Assembly (NCBI GenBank): GCA_002373815.1
Contig: DFKH01000121.1
Location: forward strand, 1 to 6,548
DNA: 6,548 bases
DNA from: Alphaproteobacteria bacterium UBA3650
GTDB taxonomy: Bacteria; Pseudomonadota; Alphaproteobacteria; CAAHEQ01; UBA3637
Direction: 5' to 3'
Numbering within the stretch: the first letter of the stretch is position 1; each line of letters opens with the position of its first letter. A program made the translations under genes and the position numbers. The notes below the pieces were generated by a model, which worked only from the letters and a program-made list of their open reading frames with translations, did not search any database and was not told where the DNA came from. Shown here piece by piece: positions 5,946 to 6,548 of this stretch.

Positions 5946-5973
5946 AAAAAAACACCCCCGAGCATTCAGGGGT
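5946..5973 (-). terminator. Rho-independent terminator upstream of the rpsA promoter
   Basis: Read on the minus strand, 5973-5954 forms an 8-bp stem (ACCCCUGA with UCGGGGGU) with an AUGC tetraloop and a single U-G pair that would be A/C on the plus strand. It is followed by GTTTTTTT (5953-5946). It ends the transcript of the cysteine-rich gene whose stop codon is at 6127, 150 bp away, and insulates it from rpsA. Confidence 0.9.
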
Positions 5974-6126
5974 ATTTCGGGCTTATTATCTATCGCAAAT
6001 GATTAAAATACGTAATTATTTAATCGGATACAATGTCATCTATATTTACATTCGCTTTCAATATAAATATTGCCCTCATAAGTTTGGTGTAAGCTTACAG
6101 TCGTTTCCAATATTTTAATCTCAATT
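5974..6126. other. AT-rich trailer region between the right-edge gene and its terminator
   Basis: Together with the leader, promoter and terminator to its left, this makes a gene-free stretch of about 360 bp. The 153 bp here hold no convincing gene. One 7-bp inverted repeat (GATTAAA at 6001-6007, TTTAATC at 6019-6025) surrounds a TACGTA palindrome. It has no T run, so it is not a terminator. The region should be part of the 3' untranslated tail of the gene ending at 6127. Confidence 0.5.
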
Positions 6127-6546
6127 TTATGGTTCAGGAGGTGGTTCTAGAGGAAGGCTTTTTTTATACGTACCATTACAAGTTCCTTCGGGAGTAGAGT
6201 GTACATAACCATCTTTGCAAGACCCGTCACAAAAGCCGGCTTGCCCCCAAGTTTTTGAAGTTTCTGAACACTCCATAACTTGAGAATCAATCGTGGAATA
6301 ACAATAATATCCTTTTGTACAAGATCCACCATAATCTAGGTCATTGAGCTCTCTGGTGTTGTCTAATACTTGATCTATTTCCATCTCTCCCAATGTGACG
6401 GTGAGTGAGGAGGTTGTTCCAGAACATTCGCCTGATACTTTATCCCCAAGTTTGTTTTTCACTTCTGTACAAACGGCAGCATCTGTGATCTTAGCGGTAA
6501 TCGTTCCATTATTATATTTTAGTTCACTCACGCCTGTGGGCAAGCT
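6127..6546 (-). CDS. Cysteine-rich, probably exported protein, C-terminal fragment (5' end outside window)
   Basis: The last 139 residues of a protein whose start lies beyond the right edge; the frame stays open through the edge and the TTG at 6543 is probably internal. Counting from the first full codon, it has 8 cysteines (26, 41, 76, 82, 93, 106, 110, 123). The first 60 residues look like beta-strands (LKYNNGTITAKIT, then AAVCTEVKNKLG, then SSLTVTLGEM). This recalls the C-terminal part of type IV pilin or pseudopilin-like proteins with a disulfide, but without the N-terminus the prepilin helix cannot be checked. Residues 74-125 are a compact Cys-rich module (GGSCTKGYYCYS, then FCDGSCKDGYVHS) resembling small EGF-like or disulfide repeats. 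The end is proline-rich (LEPPPEP). The gene terminates at 5946-5973. An exported location is inferred from the cysteine content. Confidence 0.72.
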   Translation of the reverse strand, partial: SLPTGVSELKYNNGTITAKITDAAVCTEVKNKLGDKVSGECSGTTSSLTVTLGEMEIDQVLDNTRELNDLDYGGSCTKGYYCYSTIDSQVMECSETSKTWGQAGFCDGSCKDGYVHSTPEGTCNGTYKKSLPLEPPPEP

Positions 6547-6548
6547 GC

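Noticed and set aside
6035..6096. Short minus-strand ORF of 19 codons in the trailer region
   Set aside because: No Shine-Dalgarno, very short, and in AT-rich untranslated sequence.
5786..6118. Plus-strand open frame of 110 codons across the rpsA upstream region
   Set aside because: It covers the rpsA promoter, leader and a minus-strand terminator, has no binding site and its protein resembles nothing known to me.

Overview
The window reads as chromosomal DNA of a low-GC (about 40% by eye) Gram-negative bacterium. The RecG tail and the six-domain ribosomal protein S1 fit a proteobacterium. The mix of AT-rich housekeeping genes with several exported, cysteine-rich proteins of unknown function suggests an alphaproteobacterium of the host-associated or gut-metagenome kind. 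That placement is an inference, since no marker here fixes the taxon.

Left part (plus strand, 2-1745): the C-terminal end of the helicase RecG is followed with no gap by a small HNH-nuclease-like gene, and after 4 bases by an exported protein with 20 cysteines. The tight spacing suggests one transcript. A consensus-like sigma70 promoter at 1808-1836 then starts a separate plus-strand gene (1884-2930). It encodes a cytoplasmic aminoglycoside-phosphotransferase/choline-kinase-fold protein of unknown substrate.

Middle and right part (minus strand, 6548 down to 3045): from right to left there is the 3' end of a cysteine-rich, probably surface or pilin-like protein (6127-6546), its terminator, a perfect-consensus sigma70 promoter, a structured leader of about 120 nt and rpsA (5767-4061). 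After the rpsA terminator comes a second promoter driving an exported protein (3914-3045). That protein has two copies of a cysteine-rich domain joined by a repetitive Ala/Lys/Thr/Val linker, and it ends at a third terminator. The kinase gene and this gene converge at about 2931-3044.

Housekeeping functions (recG, rpsA) are therefore interleaved with lineage-specific genes. The main points of interest are the duplicated Cys domain with its in-frame DNA repeats, three terminator hairpins whose G-U pairs point to the minus strand, the structured rpsA leader, and the recG-HNH junction. No RNA gene, CRISPR array, insertion sequence or clear defence system is visible.
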